From: Syntrophaceae bacterium UBA7544
Lineage (GTDB): Bacteria; Desulfobacterota; Syntrophia; Syntrophales; Smithellaceae
Assembly (NCBI GenBank): GCA_002479215.1
Contig: DLME01000172.1
Span: forward strand, 1-6,052
Direction: 5' to 3'
DNA length: 6,052 bases
The translations under genes were made by a program, and so were the position numbers. The notes under the pieces were generated by a model. That model was not told where the DNA came from and searched no databases. It saw only the letters and a list, made by a program, of their open reading frames with translations. This document shows, piece by piece, positions 5,180 through 6,052 of this stretch; the first letter of the stretch is position 1; every line of letters starts with the position of its first letter.

Positions 5180-5210
5180 TTTTTATTCCCGGGCCAAAAT
5201 TACAGAAAAT

Positions 5211-5243
5211 AAAAAAGGCAGGCTGTTATGGCCTGCCTTTTTT
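5211..5243. terminator. bidirectional rho-independent terminator
   Basis: AAAAAAGGCAGGC (5211-5223) and GCCTGCCTTTTTT (5231-5243) form a perfect 13-bp stem with a 7-base loop (TGTTATG). The GC-rich core GGCAGGC is flanked by A and T runs on both sides, so it ends transcription in either direction. It serves the htrA-type gene from the right (stop at 5267) and the acyl-CoA synthetase gene from the left (stop at 5081). Confidence 0.93.
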
Positions 5244-5266
5244 ATGCGATTGAAGGCCTATATTGT

Positions 5267-6052
5267 TTAATCTAAGCTCAATGACACGAAGAAGGTTGAT
5301 TTGCCACGCTTGACTAAAAGCGTTACGCTTTTCTTATCGGCAGCCTTTTTTATTTCCTTACTATACTCTTTCATAGAAGTAATTTTTACTTTGTTTACTT
5401 GGATGATTATATCTTGCGGCTGAATACCAACCTCGTCGGCCGGACTGCCATTTTCTACATCAGCAACTATTACGCCAGCATCGCGCGCAATTCTTAACTG
5501 GCGAGAGATTTCCGCAGTTATTTCCTGGGCGGCAATTCCAAAATATCCTTTTGATTCGTTTGCCGATACCATATCCGATTTATCTTTGCGCTCCGCCACC
5601 ACGACTTGAAACATCATTTCTTTGCCATCGCGCCATGCTTTAATCGATACCTGTTCGCCAACGTGCATTGCGGCAATTATCACAAGCAGATCATGAGTAT
5701 CGTTAATCAACTTCCCGTTGATCTCTGTCACTATATCGCCTGCTTTAATTCCTGCTTTATCTGCCGGATCGCCTTTAAAAACATCTGATACCAAAGCGCC
5801 GCTTTTGTCCTTGTGATTCAGATTTTTTGCGATGTCCTCCGTAATATCCTGAACGGAAATGCCCAGCCATCCCCGGGTCACTTTACCTTTGGTTTTCAAA
5901 TCCGCCAGAATGCTTTTTGCCATATTCATCGGTATGGCAAAGCCAATACCCTGACCTTGAGCTACGATGGCCGTGTTGATACCGATAACTTTTCCTTCCA
6001 TGTTAAATAATGGCCCGCCGCTGTTGCCCGGATTAATGGCCGCGTCGGTCTG
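5267..6052 (-). CDS. htrA: HtrA/DegP-type serine protease with two PDZ domains, 5' end outside the window
   Basis: C-terminal 261 residues of an envelope quality-control protease; the frame is open to position 6052, so the signal or anchor, the catalytic His and Asp, and the start lie beyond it. The visible part begins [17 protein letters not shown] with the nucleophile Ser in GNSGGP (codon 6022-6020), then [17 protein letters not shown], closing the trypsin-like domain. PDZ1 spans fragment residues about 60-153 (GWLGISVQ, then [19 protein letters not shown]). PDZ2 spans about 169-261 (YFGIAAQEI, then [18 protein letters not shown]). Two PDZ domains fit DegP/DegQ/MucD-type proteins rather than single-PDZ DegS, though this says nothing about the N-terminus. 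Such enzymes degrade or refold misfolded proteins in the periplasm, using PDZ domains to bind C-terminal or unfolded segments. The gene ends in TAA and is followed, 24 bases on, by the terminator at 5211-5243. Confidence 0.95.
   Translation of the reverse strand, partial: QTDAAINPGNSGGPLFNMEGKVIGINTAIVAQGQGIGFAIPMNMAKSILADLKTKGKVTRGWLGISVQDITEDIAKNLNHKDKSGALVSDVFKGDPADKAGIKAGDIVTEINGKLINDTHDLLVIIAAMHVGEQVSIKAWRDGKEMMFQVVVAERKDKSDMVSANESKGYFGIAAQEITAEISRQLRIARDAGVIVADVENGSPADEVGIQPQDIIIQVNKVKITSMKEYSKEIKKAADKKSVTLLVKRGKSTFFVSLSLD

Noticed and set aside
5183..5198. Noc-binding-site-like palindrome (CCCGGG core) right after parS
   Set aside because: Only the CCCGGG core and a few flanking bases agree with TATTTCCCGGGAAATA (about 11 of 16). 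The arms are not symmetric, so it does not qualify as an NBS.
1..6052. Signs of an insertion sequence, prophage or defence island
   Set aside because: No transposase, integrase, phage or nuclease-type gene, and no terminal inverted repeats with target duplications are seen; the genes look like ordinary chromosomal housekeeping and metabolic genes.

Overview
The window is an AT-rich bacterial chromosome segment with five well-supported genes and a dense set of intergenic signals. Start codons (one TTG with a strong GGAGG), TTGACA-type promoters and a rho-independent terminator are ordinary bacterial signals. The HtrA-type protease and membrane-anchored redox proteins fit a free-living, probably anaerobic or facultative bacterium of a poorly sampled lineage. 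The sequence alone does not fix the phylum.

Layout. Positions 1-328 carry no conventional gene. They do hold a leftward transcription-like unit: a TTGACA-N17-TATCAG promoter, an AGGAGG site, and two tiny reading frames joined by a TGATG stop/start overlap. From 329 to 1102 lies fpg (mutM), an oxidised-purine DNA glycosylase. Converging on it, with only 14 bp between stop codons, is a leftward three-gene operon (2617 to 1117): a CxxC thioredoxin-like protein, a membrane-anchored rhodanese and a MauE/DoxX-like membrane protein. The last two genes overlap by ATGA. Together they look like a thiol-redox or sulfur-handling module. A divergent intergenic region (2618-2912) holds a promoter for each direction plus short repeats. 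It leads into a rightward 722-aa NDP-forming acyl-CoA synthetase (acetate-CoA ligase, ADP-forming, family) with the ATP-grasp part first. The right end is the C-terminal part of a leftward HtrA/DegP-type protease with two PDZ domains, cut by the window edge just upstream of its catalytic serine.

The most informative non-coding element is between the convergent synthetase and protease genes. It is a perfect 16-bp ParB-binding parS sequence (TGTTTCACGTGAAACA) inside a 20-bp palindrome, followed by a perfect 13-bp-stem bidirectional terminator. No parA or parB gene is in view, so this is best read as a stand-alone chromosomal parS. If it is functional, the segment probably lies in the origin-proximal part of the chromosome.

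The genes do not form one pathway. They are a DNA repair gene, a redox operon, an energy-conserving acyl-CoA enzyme and an envelope quality-control protease, arranged around a chromosome-segregation site.
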